A stretch of 64,000 nucleotides of DNA from Senegalimassilia anaerobia JC110. Lineage in GTDB: Bacteria > Actinomycetota > Coriobacteriia > Coriobacteriales > Eggerthellaceae. Location: the NCBI RefSeq assembly GCF_000236865.1, contig NZ_HE611015.1, positions 1 to 64,000 on the forward strand. Direction: 5' to 3'. The position numbers were made by a program, and so were the translations under genes. The notes beneath the pieces were generated by a model. That model was given only the letters and a program-made list of their open reading frames with translations, was not told the origin of the DNA and did not search any database. Position 1 is the first letter of the stretch; the number at the start of each line of letters is the position of its first letter. Shown one piece after another: positions 32,370-39,933 of this stretch.

Positions 32370-32972
32370 TTACGATTCGCCGTTCTCTTCCACGTAGATG
32401 CCCTCTTGTCCGAGCACCGTGGCGAATGTGCGGAAGAACACCTTCGCATCCAGCAGGAAGCTTACGTGCTTGACGTAGTACACGTCCATGGACAGGCGCT
32501 GCTTCCAGGGCAGGGAGTTGCGGCCGTACACGGCGGCGTACCCGGTGATGCCCGGCTTTACCGACAGCTTCAGGCCCTCTTCGCCTTCGTAAAGCTCGGT
32601 TTCGCGACGCAGGTCGGGGCGGGGGCCAACCACCGACATGTCGCCGAGCAGCACGTTGAAGAACTGAGGCATCTCATCCAAGCTGGTCTTGCGCATGAAG
32701 GCGCCGATCTTGGTCATGCGGGGGTCATCGGCGCCGTTGTAGGTGCTGCCGTCCTCCATGATCAGGTCGGGGGCGTTCACGCGCATGCTGCGCAGCTTGT
32801 ACATCTTGAAGTCCACGCCGTCCTTGCCCACGCGCGGCGCGTTGTAGAACACCGGGCCGCCGTCTTCCAGCTTGATAAGGGGCGCCAGCACTGCGATGAT
32901 GAGCAGCACGAACGGCAGCGCGATCAGCCCGATGACGATGTCCCAGATTCGTTTTCCGAAGCGTACGTACAT
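32370..32972 (-). CDS. PglC-like small phosphoglycosyl transferase
   Basis: A 200-residue monotopic phosphoglycosyl transferase that moves a phosphosugar from a UDP-sugar to undecaprenyl phosphate. It has an N-terminal re-entrant membrane helix (FGKRIWDIVIGLIALPFVLLIIAVL), the basic FKMYKLRSM strand, the catalytic Asp-Glu pair in RKTSLDEMPQF, and the VVGPRPDL and VKPGITGYAAVYGRN blocks. The size matches Campylobacter PglC rather than the long WbaP type. Its ATG overlaps the TGA of the aminotransferase gene, giving translational coupling, so I start at 32972 rather than an upstream Met. Confidence 0.92.
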   Translation of the reverse strand: MYVRFGKRIWDIVIGLIALPFVLLIIAVLAPLIKLEDGGPVFYNAPRVGKDGVDFKMYKLRSMRVNAPDLIMEDGSTYNGADDPRMTKIGAFMRKTSLDEMPQFFNVLLGDMSVVGPRPDLRRETELYEGEEGLKLSVKPGITGYAAVYGRNSLPWKQRLSMDVYYVKHVSFLLDAKVFFRTFATVLGQEGIYVEENGES

Positions 32973-34255
32973 CAGCGCGCGCCCTCCGCTTTCGCCTGCG
33001 AGATGGCCTGGCGCAGGCAACGGCACACCTCGTCGATGTCATCATCGGAGAGCTTGGTATGAAGCGGCAGGGTGATCTCGTTCTCGAATTGGGCCAGGGC
33101 GTTGGGGAAGTCGGCGATGTCGAACCCGAGGTTGCGATAGGCCGTGAGCAGCGGCAGGGGCTTGTAGTGCACGTTGGTGGCAACGCCGTCCTCGGCCATC
33201 AGCTCGATGACGTGGTCGCGCAGCTGCCGCCCGCAGGCGTTCAGGCGCACGAGCATCAGATGTCCGCTCGAGGATTCCTGGCTCGCATCGGCACGCGCGG
33301 CGGCATCGTCGGCGTTGCAGGCGTCCGAGCCATCGGCGGCGCGATAGTGCTGCAGGATGGACAGGTCCAGGTCGGCCAGATTTTGCGTATACCGCGCCAC
33401 CATCTGGCGGCGTCGTGCGAGCATGCCCGGGTAACGGCGCAGCTGCGCTAGGCCCAAGCCCGCCTGTAGGTCCGTCATGTTGCACTTCCAGCCAGGGAAG
33501 GCCACATCATATTCCCAGGCGCCGGCCTTGGTCTTGGCGAGCGCGTCTTTGGACTGGCCGTGCAGCGACATGAGCATGAAATCGTGATACAGCTCATCGG
33601 AATCGAACAGGCCCTCGCGCCAGGTGACCGCGCCGCCTTCGGCCGTGGTGAAGTTCTTCACCGCATGGAAGCTGAACGTGGTGAGGTCGGCAACCTGGCC
33701 TGCTCGCTTGCCATGGCGCACGCTGCCGAGTGCATGCGCCCCGTCGGCGACCACGGCGATGCGGCCGATGGCCTGCTGACGGGCGTTTGCGGGCGTGAAG
33801 GCGCCGCCGAAGGCGTCGATGGCGGCGAGCAGGGCGTCGTAATCGCACATGACGCCGCCCAGATCGACAGGGATGATGGCCTTCGTGCGCGGGGTGATGA
33901 GCCTTTCCAGCTGCGCGTAATCCATTTCGTAGCTGTCGGGCGCCACGTCGCACAGCACGGGCGTCGCACCTACGTGGCAGATAGGCGAGCAGCTGGCGGT
34001 GTAGGTGTAGGCGCTCGTGATCACCTCGTCGCCCGGGCCGATGCCGAGCGCGCGCAGGGCGCACTCGAGCGCCGCCGTGGCCGACCCCAGGCAGGCTACG
34101 CGCGGCGTGCCCAAGAAGGCGGCCAGCTCGCGCTCGAGCTGCTTGGTTTTCGGGCCCGTGGTGATCCATCCGCTCCTGAGCGCGTCGGCCACCTCGGCGA
34201 TCTCGGCCTCGGTGATATCGGGCGGGGAAAACGGGATGCGGATCTGTTCGGACAT
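32972..34255 (-). CDS. DegT/DnrJ/EryC1/StrS-family sugar aminotransferase
   Basis: A PLP enzyme of 427 residues that aminates a keto-sugar nucleotide. Signatures: GYTYTAS-like AYTYTAS, VADGAHALGS (the Asp binds the pyridine nitrogen) and FSFHAVKNFTTAEGGA with the Schiff-base lysine. With the PglC-like enzyme next to it and a GT4 enzyme upstream, it resembles the bacillosamine-type pathway (PglE role), although no dehydratase or acetyltransferase is present here. The ribosome site AAGGAG is clear. Confidence 0.92.
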   Translation of the reverse strand: MSEQIRIPFSPPDITEAEIAEVADALRSGWITTGPKTKQLERELAAFLGTPRVACLGSATAALECALRALGIGPGDEVITSAYTYTASCSPICHVGATPVLCDVAPDSYEMDYAQLERLITPRTKAIIPVDLGGVMCDYDALLAAIDAFGGAFTPANARQQAIGRIAVVADGAHALGSVRHGKRAGQVADLTTFSFHAVKNFTTAEGGAVTWREGLFDSDELYHDFMLMSLHGQSKDALAKTKAGAWEYDVAFPGWKCNMTDLQAGLGLAQLRRYPGMLARRRQMVARYTQNLADLDLSILQHYRAADGSDACNADDAAARADASQESSSGHLMLVRLNACGRQLRDHVIELMAEDGVATNVHYKPLPLLTAYRNLGFDIADFPNALAQFENEITLPLHTKLSDDDIDEVCRCLRQAISQAKAEGAR

Positions 34256-34350
34256 GGTATCTCCTTAGCTATCCGGCTCAAGCATCTGCCGCATGAACAC
34301 ATGCTGATGCAAGGCGGCGTACCTTTCGATGATGACGCAAACCGCGGCGC

Positions 34351-35664
34351 TTATATCAGATTGCGCAGCAAATTCACGATGGCCAGATACGAGGTTCGCT
34401 GGTCGAACTCCCGCTCCGCCACGGCGCGCCCGCGCGCTCCCATGATCTTGCGCAGCGATGGGGTGCGTGCCAGCTCCTCGAGCACGTCGGCGAGCGCTCC
34501 GGGGTTCTCGGCTTCCACGTTCAGGCCGAACCCATCGGTGGTCACCTTGTTGCGGAACTCCGGCGATGAGCCGGTGTTGATCATGGGCTTGCCGGAGGCA
34601 AGGTAGTCGCCGATCTTCGTGACGATGCTTTGCACCGCGCTTTTCACCAGGGAGTTCACGGTGATGTCGCTTGCGCGAAGCCATGCCGCCATGCTGCCAT
34701 GGTCTTGATAGCCCAAAAACTCCACGGGGGCGTTCTCCTGCCGGGCAAGCTCTTCGAGGCGCTGCCGGTCGGGGCCGTCTCCCAAGATCTTCACCTTCAC
34801 GGGAGGGAAGGGGCGATGCTGCTTAGCCGTTCCCGCGGCGGCGGTGCGGGCGGTATGGGTTGCGCGGCGCTTCTCGAGCAACGCCGCCGCTTTGATAAGG
34901 GTTGCCAGGTCGTAGCTGGCGCCGAGCGTGCCGGCGTAGACGGCCCACAGCTCGCCTTCGGGCTTCACCACGTCGGCCATGTGCTCGCGGGCGCCCTCGT
35001 CGAACGCCGCAAGGTCGTTGCCCACGTACACCGTGGCATGGGGGTAGGGCGTCGTTCGGTCCTTCGCCGGGCGCGCCGTGTACTCATCCGAGGTTCCCAC
35101 GGCGCCGGAGAGCAGCTGGTAGACGCGTTTCGCATCGCGGGCGAACGGGTAGAACGCCACGTCGCTGAGCACGGGGATGTTCACCACCATGCGCATGGCC
35201 TCGGGCCACAGGTCGTTGATATCGGCCACATAGGGGATGTTGTGCTCGGAAGCGTATTCCGCGCATACGCGCGCCACGTCGTTGGGCGGGATCTCGGAGT
35301 AGATGAGCGAGTAGCGGCCCGCGGTGCGCTCGAAGCGCTCGCGCAGGTTCTTCGCCGCCACATGGTGGCTGCGGATGCGCTGCAGGTCCAAGTTGCGTGT
35401 GTAGCCCGGCTCGTCGATGAACACCACGTTGTAGGGAAGGCCCTGATAGCAGGTCTTCGAGGTGTCGCGCTGGGCCTTTTCCCAGTGCTGGAACGACGAG
35501 GTGATCAGGTCCACGTCGAAGCCCTGCTCGACGAGCATTTCGGACAGGACGCGGAAGCGCGTGTAGCCGCGCGTCTCGTCGCCGAGCTTGACGCCCATGG
35601 TGACCACGGCGATGCGGGGGCGCGGGCGCGCCTGGGCGCGTTGAGTGTAGGTTTGCGTATTCAT
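34351..35664 (-). CDS. Family 4 glycosyltransferase
   Basis: A 437-residue GT-B enzyme. The N-terminal Rossmann half opens RIAVVTMGVKLGDETRGYTRF and contains PYVADINDLWPEAM. The C-terminal half has the KVKILGDGPDRQRLEELA strand and the acceptor/donor motif DYLASGKPMINT. It probably adds a sugar onto a lipid-linked precursor made by the PGT. The start at 35664 lies only 7 bases after TGGTATACT, so the message is probably leaderless. The gap to the aminotransferase is 95 bp. Confidence 0.88.
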   Translation of the reverse strand: MNTQTYTQRAQARPRPRIAVVTMGVKLGDETRGYTRFRVLSEMLVEQGFDVDLITSSFQHWEKAQRDTSKTCYQGLPYNVVFIDEPGYTRNLDLQRIRSHHVAAKNLRERFERTAGRYSLIYSEIPPNDVARVCAEYASEHNIPYVADINDLWPEAMRMVVNIPVLSDVAFYPFARDAKRVYQLLSGAVGTSDEYTARPAKDRTTPYPHATVYVGNDLAAFDEGAREHMADVVKPEGELWAVYAGTLGASYDLATLIKAAALLEKRRATHTARTAAAGTAKQHRPFPPVKVKILGDGPDRQRLEELARQENAPVEFLGYQDHGSMAAWLRASDITVNSLVKSAVQSIVTKIGDYLASGKPMINTGSSPEFRNKVTTDGFGLNVEAENPGALADVLEELARTPSLRKIMGARGRAVAEREFDQRTSYLAIVNLLRNLI

Positions 35665-35671
35665 ACAAGCA

Positions 35672-35680
35672 AGTATACCA
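35672..35680 (-). promoter_or_regulatory. Extended -10 promoter of the glycosyltransferase gene (leaderless)
   Basis: The minus strand reads TGGTATACT (TATACT at 35672-35677), followed by TGCTTGT and then ATG, with no ribosome site. It is the same arrangement as priA. Confidence 0.55.
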
Positions 35681-35941
35681 AGCCGGCGCCCCGCCGCGCT
35701 CGGCGAACAGCGAACCCCCACGAGCTCCGTAGGGTTCGCGCGCGATGCGCTCGCGGGGCTTGCGGGTCGGCCCGTCGCTGCCGGGCGCGACGGCGGGAGC
35801 GACCACGCGTGGATTCCGGTAAGGTTGCGCTGAAATGCCGTTCCGACTACGCCGAAACGCACCCAGGTGCGGAGGGGCTTGCGGTCCGCCGGCGCTTCCT
35901 GCCTCGAGCGAGGCGATGGGGGTTTCCGGCAAACGCCATCC
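35681..35941. other. GT4-metN intergenic region
   Basis: High-GC noncoding stretch between divergent genes. I see no riboswitch core here; the metN promoter begins at 35942. Confidence 0.4.
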
Positions 35942-35970
35942 TTGTGCGTGGCTTGCGCTTCGCCTATTAT
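35942..35970 (+). promoter_or_regulatory. metNI promoter
   Basis: TTGTGC (35942-35947), 17-bp spacer, TATTAT (35965-35970). The start codon is about 80 bp downstream. Confidence 0.6.
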
Positions 35971-36049
35971 TAGAAGTTGCGCATTCGCGCGCGCAAATAG
36001 GGCTCTTGGAGCCCGTTGCGTCGTATCCAACCAAGTGATCGGGAAACGT

Positions 36050-36832
36050 ATGATCCAATTGCAGCACGTGTGCAAGACGTATGGCGAAGGCGAAAACGCC
36101 CATCATGCGCTGCGCAACGTGAACCTTACCATTAACGATGGCGACGTGTTCGGCATCATCGGCGCCTCGGGCGCCGGCAAATCCACGCTCGTCCGCTGCC
36201 TGAACCTGCTTGAGCGACCCACCGAGGGCGCCATCCTCTACGACGGCCGCGATATCACGGGCCTGTCCGGTCGAGCGCTGCTCGAGCTGCGCAGCCAGGT
36301 GGGCATGATCTTCCAGAACTTCAGCCTGTTCCAACAGCGCACCGTCTTGCGCAACGTCACCTTCCCGCTCGAGCTTCGCGGCGAGAAGGGCGAGGCCGCC
36401 CGCAAGCGCGCCATGGAGCTGCTCGAGCTGGTGGGTCTGGCCGACCTTGCCGAGCGCTATCCCAGCCAGCTTTCCGGCGGTCAGCAGCAGCGCGTGGCCA
36501 TCGCCCGCGCGCTGGCCAACAACCCCAAGGTCATGCTCTGCGACGAGGCCACCAGCGCCCTTGACACGCGCACCACCGCCTCTATCCTGCAGCTTCTGCA
36601 GGACATCAACCGCGAGTTGGGCGTCACGCTGGTGGTCATCACGCACTCGCTGCCCGTAGCCTGCAAGATCTGCAACCGCGTGGCCGTTATCGACCATGGC
36701 CGCATTGTGGAGGAGGGCGCTACGGCAGCCGTGTTCGGCAATCCGCAAAGCCCCGTCACGCGCGAGCTTTTGGCCAACGACGACATGCTCGCGGCTATCG
36801 AGCGCGATGCGGAGAAGGGCCAGGAGGGCTAA
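36050..36832 (+). CDS. metN: Methionine ABC importer, ATP-binding subunit (no C-terminal NIL domain)
   Basis: A 260-residue ABC ATPase: Walker A GASGAGKST, Q-loop IFQNFSLFQQRTVLRNVTFPLEL (MetN-like), signature LSGGQQQRVAIARAL and Walker B VMLCDEAT. E. coli MetN is 343 residues with a C-terminal NIL (ACT-like) domain that binds methionine and shuts the pump; this protein ends after the ATPase core, so that feedback seems absent. The permease gene follows with no gap. No MetQ binding-protein gene is in the window. Other permease-linked substrates are possible, but the pair fits the MetNI pattern well. Confidence 0.85.
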   Translation: MIQLQHVCKTYGEGENAHHALRNVNLTINDGDVFGIIGASGAGKSTLVRCLNLLERPTEGAILYDGRDITGLSGRALLELRSQVGMIFQNFSLFQQRTVLRNVTFPLELRGEKGEAARKRAMELLELVGLADLAERYPSQLSGGQQQRVAIARALANNPKVMLCDEATSALDTRTTASILQLLQDINRELGVTLVVITHSLPVACKICNRVAVIDHGRIVEEGATAAVFGNPQSPVTRELLANDDMLAAIERDAEKGQEG

Positions 36833-37516
36833 ATGGATTACATCAGCAACTTCATCTCGCAGTATGGCGCCCTGTTCGCCCAGGGCACGGTGGACACGCT
36901 CGTCATGACCCTTGCGTCCACGCTGTTCGCCTACCTTATCGGCGTGCCGCTCGGCGTGCTTCTGGTCATCACGGCCAAAGACGGTCTGAAGCCCCAGCGT
37001 GCTCTTAACACGGTGCTCGGCTGGATCGTCAACATCGGCCGTTCCATCCCGTTCATCATCTTGCTCGTGGCCATCATCCCGTTCACGCGCCTGGTGGTCG
37101 GCACGTCGCTCGGCGTTCCCGGCGCCATCGTGCCGCTTACCGTGGCCGCCATCCCGTTCGTGGGCCGCATGGTCGAGCAGAGCTTGGCAGAGGTCGACGG
37201 CGGCCTGGTGGAGGCCGCGCAAAGCTTCGGCGCGAACACTTGGCAGATCGTATGCAAGGTCATGCTGCGCGAAAGCCTGCCCAGCCTGGTGCGCGGCGCC
37301 TCCATCACCGTCATCACCCTGTTCGGCTACACCGCCATGGCCGGCGCGGTGGGCGCGGGCGGCATCGGCGATATCGCCATCCGCTACGGCTACCAGCGCT
37401 ATCTGGGCGATGTCATGATCGCCTCCATCGTGCTGTGCATCGTGCTCGTGCAGGTGTTCCAGTCCATCGGCGACTTGGTCGCACGACTGGTCGACAAGCG
37501 CGTCCGCAGGTCGTAG
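36833..37516 (+). CDS. metI: Methionine ABC importer, permease subunit
   Basis: A 227-residue inner-membrane permease with about five helices. The EAA loop EAAQSFGANTWQIVCKVML couples to the ATPase, and the family block LFGYTAMAGAVGAGGIGDIAIRYGYQRY is typical of MetI. It starts directly after the metN stop. A GC hairpin at 37593-37614 follows. Confidence 0.9.
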   Translation: MDYISNFISQYGALFAQGTVDTLVMTLASTLFAYLIGVPLGVLLVITAKDGLKPQRALNTVLGWIVNIGRSIPFIILLVAIIPFTRLVVGTSLGVPGAIVPLTVAAIPFVGRMVEQSLAEVDGGLVEAAQSFGANTWQIVCKVMLRESLPSLVRGASITVITLFGYTAMAGAVGAGGIGDIAIRYGYQRYLGDVMIASIVLCIVLVQVFQSIGDLVARLVDKRVRRS

Positions 37517-37592
37517 GGTTCTGCGCTCCGGTTGGTACGGTGCGTGCCTTCGCCGGGTGCGGTGCGCTAACGAAATAGGTTCAACAGGTTTC

Positions 37593-37614
37593 GGGCCGCC
37601 TTTCGGGGCGGCCC
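37593..37614 (+). terminator. Hairpin after metNI
   Basis: GGGCCGCC (37593-37600) pairs with GGCGGCCC (37607-37614); the T run is weak. Confidence 0.45.
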
Positions 37615-37684
37615 TTCGCGTATGTGCATGCCGTTTTCGATGGGAAGCTCCGGGTTTCATTCGCTTCTTCAATGCCTCGGGCGC

Positions 37685-37715
37685 GTAACCCGTTGGCAAC
37701 ATGCGTTGATATAAT
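37685..37715 (+). promoter_or_regulatory. glnA promoter with GlnR-box-like site
   Basis: GTAAC (37685-37689), six bases, then GCAAC (37696-37700) match the actinobacterial GlnR pattern GTnAC-n6-GAAAC with one difference. They lie just upstream of a perfect TATAAT (37710-37715) that has no good -35, as expected for an activator-dependent promoter. A GlnR-like gene follows glnA. Confidence 0.5.
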
Positions 37716-37781
37716 CTCCCTTTAAGAAGATGTTAGAATCCGCGCCGCCGCATGGCCTGGCGCGTGAAGGAGGAACCGTCC

Positions 37782-39125
37782 ATGGCTTCCAATCCGGAAC
37801 AGGATTTCGTCCTGAAAACCATCAAAAGCCGCGATGTGCACTTCGTGCGATTCTGGTTCACCGATGTGCTCGGCAGCATGAAATCGTTCGCCGTCATCCC
37901 CAGCGAGCTCGAGGACGCCTTTGCCGACGGCATGGGCTTCGATGGCAGCTGCATCGAGGGCTTCTGCCGCACCGAGGAATCCGACATGTTGGCGTTTCCC
38001 GACGCCTCCACGTTCCAGGTGCTGCCGTGGCGCCCGGAAAGCAACGCCGTGGCGCGCATGTTCTGCAACATCCGCACGCCCGATGGCAAGCCCTTCGAAG
38101 GCGATCCGCGCCATGTGCTGGCACGCGTGGTGGGCAAGGCGCAGGACATGGGGTACGTTTTCAACGTCGGCCCCGAGGTCGAGTTCTACTACTTCAAGGA
38201 CGCCGAGGGCACCGAGCTTTTGGACCGTGGCGGCTATTTCGATCTGACCAGCTTAGATTACGCTAGCGACCTGCGACGCGACACCGTGCTTACCCTTGAG
38301 AAGATGGGCATCCCCGTGGAGTACAGCCATCACGAGAACGGCCCCTCCCAGCACGAGATCGACCTTCGCTTTACCGACGCCCTGTCCATGGCCGACGCGG
38401 TCATGACCTATAAGCTGGTGGTGAAGGAGATCGCCATGAAGCACGGCGTGTACGCCTCCTTCATGCCCAAACCCCTCTCCGATGCTCCGGGCAGCGGCAT
38501 GCACGTGCACATGAGCCTGTTCGATTTCGATGGTTCCAACGTGTTCTTCGACCCCGATGACCCGCAAGGCTATCATCTGTCGGCAACCGCGAAAAGCTTC
38601 CTCGCAGGCATCTTGAAGTACGCGCCCGAGTTCGCCCTTATCACCAACCCCTGCGTCAACTCTTATAAGCGCCTGCTCGCCGGCGGCGAGGCGCCCATCT
38701 ACCTTTCGTGGGCCCGCGCCAACCGCTCCACGCTCGTGCGCGTGCCCGGTTATCGCCCCAATCGTGAGATGGCGTGCCGTCTGGAGCTGCGCAGCCCCGA
38801 CCCCAGCGCCAACCCTTACCTTACCTTCGCGGTCATGCTGGCGGCGGGTTTGGCGGGCATCGAAGAGGGGCTTGAGCCCCCGGCGCCCATCGAGGATCGC
38901 GACCTGTTCACCCAAACGCGCCAGGAGCTGCTCCGCCAGGGGTTCCGTACGCTTCCCGAAAGCCTTGGCCAGGCCGTTGAGCTGTTCAGGGGCTCGAAAC
39001 TCATGCGTGAGACCCTGGGCGACCACATTTGCGATTACCTGGTGGAAGCAAAGCAGGCGGAGTGGGACGAGTACCAGTCCAACGTATCCACCTGGGAGCT
39101 TGACCGCTACCTGGCGGTTCTGTAG
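37782..39125 (+). CDS. glnA: Glutamine synthetase type I
   Basis: Joins ammonia to glutamate with ATP. The 447-residue protein has the beta-grasp N-terminus (VRFWFTDVLGSMKSFAV), the GFDGSCIEGF-type latch, metal sites in GPEVEFYYF, the HHENGPSQHEID loop, the ATP-site block GSGMHVHMS and the NSYKRLLAGGEAP strand. The start at 37782 follows GAAGGAGGA. No adenylylation-tyrosine loop (NLYDLPPEE type) is evident near the C-terminus, so it may belong to the feedback-regulated alpha subgroup. It is followed after 37 bp by the GlnR-like gene. Confidence 0.96.
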   Translation: MASNPEQDFVLKTIKSRDVHFVRFWFTDVLGSMKSFAVIPSELEDAFADGMGFDGSCIEGFCRTEESDMLAFPDASTFQVLPWRPESNAVARMFCNIRTPDGKPFEGDPRHVLARVVGKAQDMGYVFNVGPEVEFYYFKDAEGTELLDRGGYFDLTSLDYASDLRRDTVLTLEKMGIPVEYSHHENGPSQHEIDLRFTDALSMADAVMTYKLVVKEIAMKHGVYASFMPKPLSDAPGSGMHVHMSLFDFDGSNVFFDPDDPQGYHLSATAKSFLAGILKYAPEFALITNPCVNSYKRLLAGGEAPIYLSWARANRSTLVRVPGYRPNREMACRLELRSPDPSANPYLTFAVMLAAGLAGIEEGLEPPAPIEDRDLFTQTRQELLRQGFRTLPESLGQAVELFRGSKLMRETLGDHICDYLVEAKQAEWDEYQSNVSTWELDRYLAVL

Positions 39126-39162
39126 AGGTGCGCGGGATGCGATGTAAGGAGGTGCGCTAACA

Positions 39163-39834
39163 ATGAGGAAAACGGTCATATTCATTGCGGACAGCCTTGA
39201 TAACGCCCACAAGTTCCAGCAGGTGCTCTCGGGCTTGGACGTCGATGTCGCGGCGGGGTCCTCGGTGCAGTTCAAGAAGCTGCTGTCCCAGCATCCTTCC
39301 TACGACCTGGTCATCTACGAGGCGCGCGCCGATGCGCTGGCAACCTTGTCGCAGGTGGAATCGGTGCTGCTCGAGGACGGCTCGGCATCGCTGCTGGTCA
39401 TCGTCAACGAGGCGCAGCTTCCCGAGTTCCGTCTTCCCGTGCAGGTAAAAAGCGATTTCGTGGTGCACGGCGCCGGTAGCGAGGAGTGCGCTGCGCGCAT
39501 CCGCCAGCTTCTGTGGCCGGGCAACGAGAGCACCTCGACCGATTTCGTGACGGTGGACAACATGACCATCAACCTGGCAACGTATCAGGTAACGGTGGGC
39601 GGGGAGCCGCTTGACTTCACATACCTCGAATACGCGCTACTGGCGTTTCTGGTCACGCATCCGGGCCGCACGTACAGCCGCGACGCCCTGCTGCGCCGTG
39701 TGTGGGGCTTCGATTACTACGGAGGCAGCCGTACCGTCGACGTGCACGTCAGACGCGTCCGCGCAAAGCTCGGCCCCGAGCTCTCGCAGCATCTGGAGAC
39801 GGTGCGCGGCGTCGGCTATCTTTGGAGCGCGTAG
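39163..39834 (+). CDS. GlnR-like OmpR-family orphan regulator, atypical receiver
   Basis: A 223-residue protein. The N-terminal half (1-120) is a diverged receiver fold in which the usual phosphate-accepting Asp position reads Glu (DLVIYEARAD, about E53) and the upstream acidic pair is poor, so phosphorylation is unlikely. The C-terminal half (about 128-223) is an OmpR/PhoB winged helix (FTYLEYALLAFLVTHPGRTYSRDALLRRVWGFDYYGGSRTVDVHVRRVRAKLG), very close to actinobacterial GlnR, which controls nitrogen genes including glnA. Its place directly after glnA and the GlnR-type site before glnA strengthen this. Confidence 0.82.
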   Translation: MRKTVIFIADSLDNAHKFQQVLSGLDVDVAAGSSVQFKKLLSQHPSYDLVIYEARADALATLSQVESVLLEDGSASLLVIVNEAQLPEFRLPVQVKSDFVVHGAGSEECAARIRQLLWPGNESTSTDFVTVDNMTINLATYQVTVGGEPLDFTYLEYALLAFLVTHPGRTYSRDALLRRVWGFDYYGGSRTVDVHVRRVRAKLGPELSQHLETVRGVGYLWSA

Positions 39835-39933
39835 CGAAGCGGGTGAACAGTGCTTGTCTGATGCGGTTGGCGCCGCTTTTCCTTCATCGCTTATATAATG
39901 GTGGGAAAGCGCAACCAACCTGAAGGAAGCCCT

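Noticed and set aside
35084-37702. An 872-codon minus-strand frame across GT4, metN and metI
   Set aside because: It is antisense to metNI and out of frame with the glycosyltransferase; the true protein frames are clear.
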